DNA from: Chitinophaga cymbidii
GTDB taxonomy: Bacteria; Bacteroidota; Bacteroidia; Chitinophagales; Chitinophagaceae
Assembly: GCF_007992715.1 (NCBI RefSeq)
Contig: NZ_BKAU01000001.1
Location: 186,001 to 250,000, forward strand
Direction of reading: 5' to 3'
DNA: 64,000 nucleotides
Positions 62,185 to 64,000 of this stretch are shown here, one piece after another (within the stretch, counting starts at the first letter, position 1; every line of letters begins with the position of its first letter). The notes beneath the pieces were generated by a model. That model worked only from the letters and a program-made list of their open reading frames with translations. It was not told the DNA's origin and did not search any database. The translations under genes were made by a program, and so were the position numbers.

Positions 62185-63675
62185 TTAGCGGTGCAATGCC
62201 GGGCTTATCCGCAGGTATACCTGCGCGCTCAGCGGGTTCTTTCCGTATATGCCGTACAGGGCTTTATCCTCCACATTTACAGTGCCCTGCGTACCGATGG
62301 ACAGGTTGGTGTTCCAGACCGTGGCGAGGATGCGCGCGTATCCCAACGTAAAAGCATGTACGTTGTATTTACCGTGGCCCAGCTGATCTTCGAGTTGCAG
62401 CTCGTGTGTGGATTTTTCCACGAACTCGTAGCGGCCGTAGACAGCGTTCCGCTGCAACTGCAGGTTGCTTTCCGCCAGGAAGGAATGTTCGTTGCCGCCG
62501 TGGCTTTTGCTGTTGAGGCCCCATACCGCCGCGGAAGCCACAAAGCTGCCGGGCTTGCGAAGCTGCACGGTATGGATGGCGGAAGCAGTGGTGCGGGTGA
62601 CGTTTTCATCCGGTTCCAGCGCTTCGGGGCTGTGCACGAAGGCTTGTGAGAACTGCAAGGCCCATTGTTTTGAGGGATTGTAACTGAGGCGGTAAGCATA
62701 GCTGTCGAACAGCGGTTTGTCGAAGTTATAACGGTCTTCATCCGGTTCGCGGCCGGTGAAGGAAGAGAACTCCGCTTTCAGCTGCTTGTAACGGAAGCCG
62801 AGGGTACCCACGCCGAAGGTGATGTGCGTGGCGTCCTGCCAGTGGTGGCCGAGCGGCGCATCCGGGTTGTTCATGGCGGAGATGCGGTGCATAAAGGCCG
62901 GGGCGCTGATGGTGGGCTCTCCGGGGTAGCCGAGGTAAGCATACACGTCCATGTTCTTGTTAATGGCATGTGTATACCCCACGCTCAGCGCGGCCAGCAG
63001 GTCGTGCGGATGCTGCCGGTCTACCAGCGCCTTGCCTTCCCAGGTTTCGCCGGACTGAAAAAGCAGCGGATAGCCGTTCCCGCCCATGGTCAGCCGGTCG
63101 AAGCTCAGCATGACGGTAGCGTTCAGCAATCCTCTTTTGCCTACCTGGTGGTTCATCATGCCCATGAACCAGTTCGGCGCATCCAGCTTTGCCGCGCCGC
63201 GGCTGCCTTTTGCCGTGAGGTCGGTGGAGGTGTAACGCAAAAAAATATTGCCGTGGAACATGAAAGAGGTCTTTCCTTTTTGCGCCATGTACATGTACAT
63301 CGGGCTGGCGTCCGGCAGCCAGCTGGTGCCGGAGCCGTTGCGGCTCATGGGGAGGTTTCGGGAGTAGGCGTGGGTCATGTTGCTCATGTCGTGGCCGGCG
63401 TGATTGTTCATGTGCTGATCCACGTGGCCGTGATGCGCACCGGCCGTGTCCGGCTGATGCTGGTCATCCATTTTCATATCATGCTGATGATGTTTCGCCG
63501 GAACGGTATCTTTTTTCGTATGCTGATGATGTTTTGCCGGCGTCGTATCCGTTTTCGTATGCTGATGCTGCCGCTCCTCCGGCACCGTATCCTTTTTCTT
63601 CTCATGATGCTCATGCTGCGCCTTCGCCGCCGCAAAGCTGCCCGACAATAATATCGCTAAAACTATCCTTTTCAT
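62185..63675 (-). CDS. His/Met-rich outer-membrane beta-barrel protein, putative copper-related
   Basis: A 496-residue exported protein; signal ends near AAKAQ. The region 21-100 is a low-complexity His-rich linker with repeats such as AKHHQHTKKDTVPAKHHQH and several HxxM and HxH motifs, able to bind copper or other soft metals. The rest is a predicted outer-membrane barrel with alternating polar strands. It is divergent from the start of a copper P-type ATPase of the CcoI/FixI type, which supports a role in copper handling. I do not recognise a named family. Confidence 0.72.
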   Translation of the reverse strand: MKRIVLAILLSGSFAAAKAQHEHHEKKKDTVPEERQHQHTKTDTTPAKHHQHTKKDTVPAKHHQHDMKMDDQHQPDTAGAHHGHVDQHMNNHAGHDMSNMTHAYSRNLPMSRNGSGTSWLPDASPMYMYMAQKGKTSFMFHGNIFLRYTSTDLTAKGSRGAAKLDAPNWFMGMMNHQVGKRGLLNATVMLSFDRLTMGGNGYPLLFQSGETWEGKALVDRQHPHDLLAALSVGYTHAINKNMDVYAYLGYPGEPTISAPAFMHRISAMNNPDAPLGHHWQDATHITFGVGTLGFRYKQLKAEFSSFTGREPDEDRYNFDKPLFDSYAYRLSYNPSKQWALQFSQAFVHSPEALEPDENVTRTTASAIHTVQLRKPGSFVASAAVWGLNSKSHGGNEHSFLAESNLQLQRNAVYGRYEFVEKSTHELQLEDQLGHGKYNVHAFTLGYARILATVWNTNLSIGTQGTVNVEDKALYGIYGKNPLSAQVYLRISPALHR

Positions 63676-63758
63676 ATCTCCTGTTTTATTTACAACAATT
63701 CTTTGTGAACAACGACCGGATAAACCGGCATATGCGGATGATCATCTTTTGCATGATA

Positions 63759-63766
63759 CAAAGGTA
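63759..63766 (-). promoter_or_regulatory. Possible promoter of the His-rich protein gene (-7 element TACCTTTG)
   Basis: On the minus strand TACCTTTG matches TAnnTTTG, 83 bases before the ATG. No TTTG lies at the usual 19 bases upstream. Confidence 0.45.
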
Positions 63767-63901
63767 GGCCACCCCAACACGGTGATCGTTATACAATTAT
63801 GGCAATCTGTTACACATTCCCGGCGCCCTCCCTGACCACAATCAGTTTTTCCCGTAACGGCCATCATCGCCCGGGGAAGCGGCGCCAGATACTTTTACAC
63901 C

Positions 63902-64000
63902 ATGGATACACAGGTACAGCAGTTATGCGCACACTGCGGAGAACCCAGCCCCGGGGGCGCCCGGTTCTGCTGCAGCGGCTGTAAAATGGTCTATGAGCTG
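63902..64000 (+). CDS. Copper-transporting P-type ATPase (CcoI/FixI-like), N-terminal fragment
   Basis: The first 33 codons of a gene running off the window end. They read MDTQVQQLCAHCGEPSP, then a stretch containing CCSGCKMVYEL. The CxHCGxP...FCCxGC pattern is the N-terminal metal-binding domain found in CcoI/FixI-type heavy-metal P1B ATPases, which supply copper for cbb3-type cytochrome oxidase assembly. The identification rests on this domain only. The divergent gene encodes a His-rich outer-membrane protein. Confidence 0.8.
   Translation, partial: MDTQVQQLCAHCGEPSPGGARFCCSGCKMVYEL

Noticed and set aside
1..64000. Insertion sequences, rRNA genes, prophage or CRISPR arrays
   Set aside because: No transposase, integrase, capsid, cas or rRNA-like sequence was seen on either strand.

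Overview
The window reads as chromosomal DNA of a member of the Bacteroidota, most likely a Chitinophagaceae (Chitinophaga-like) bacterium. The evidence is two SusC/SusD outer-membrane uptake pairs, an ECF sigma/FecR/STN-SusC regulatory set, a type IX secretion type-B C-terminal domain next to a PorP/SprF protein, a NagB-PIG-L fusion, and several promoters of the Bacteroidota form TTTG-N19-TAnnTTTG. There are no rRNA genes, insertion sequences, prophage genes or CRISPR arrays. Two identical tRNA-Val(TAC) genes are present. Base composition is a little above half G+C by eye; the DUF1016 nuclease gene and the leader of the second susC look more A+T-rich.

Layout. 1-14.9 kb: a neighbourhood suited to taking apart N-linked glycans and using amino sugars: sugar MFS permease (partial), ROK kinase, glycosylasparaginase, CutC, an EEP-family hydrolase, GH92 alpha-mannosidase, GH20 beta-hexosaminidase and a NagB-PIG-L fusion, interrupted by two convergent glycosyltransferases and a small secreted Trp-rich repeat protein. 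14.9-23.6 kb: housekeeping genes (rmuC, a glutamine amidotransferase, ypdA, and the minus-strand set plsC-priA-murB, then mtaB). 23.6-35.5 kb: the stretch between the two tRNA-Val copies, with an oxidoreductase, a lone DUF1016 nuclease and a minus-strand operon of ECF sigma, FecR, STN-SusC, SusD, redoxin and a cytochrome c/copper monooxygenase-like protein.

35.8-40.7 kb: a second SusC/SusD pair without STN domain or sigma factor. 40.7-48 kb: a CPA2 antiporter, a clpS-aat N-degron operon, a lipoprotein of unknown function, and a DtxR-type regulator with a clear operator in front of an Nramp-Usp fusion transporter and a hotdog thioesterase. 48-51 kb: a LiaF-like membrane protein, a DUF4288-type protein and a LytS/LytTR two-component system in one operon. 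51-54 kb: two isocitrate dehydrogenases of different families in tandem, each with its own promoter. 54-64 kb: a sulfatase, a PorP/SprF protein with a large IgGFc/PKD/CHU_C type IX cargo, an L,D-transpeptidase, a His-rich outer-membrane protein and, running off the window end, the start of a CcoI/FixI-type copper P-type ATPase.

The observations most worth follow-up are: the TonB-uptake operon ending in a redoxin and a fused haem/copper-monooxygenase protein; the tandem isocitrate dehydrogenases; the Trp-repeat secreted protein; the DtxR operator lying on the -7 element of the Nramp-Usp operon; the LiaF-like/LytS/LytTR cassette; and the duplicated start region of the antiporter gene. No wholly new defence or mobile system is evident. 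All functional statements come from reading motifs and gene order; no database search was run.
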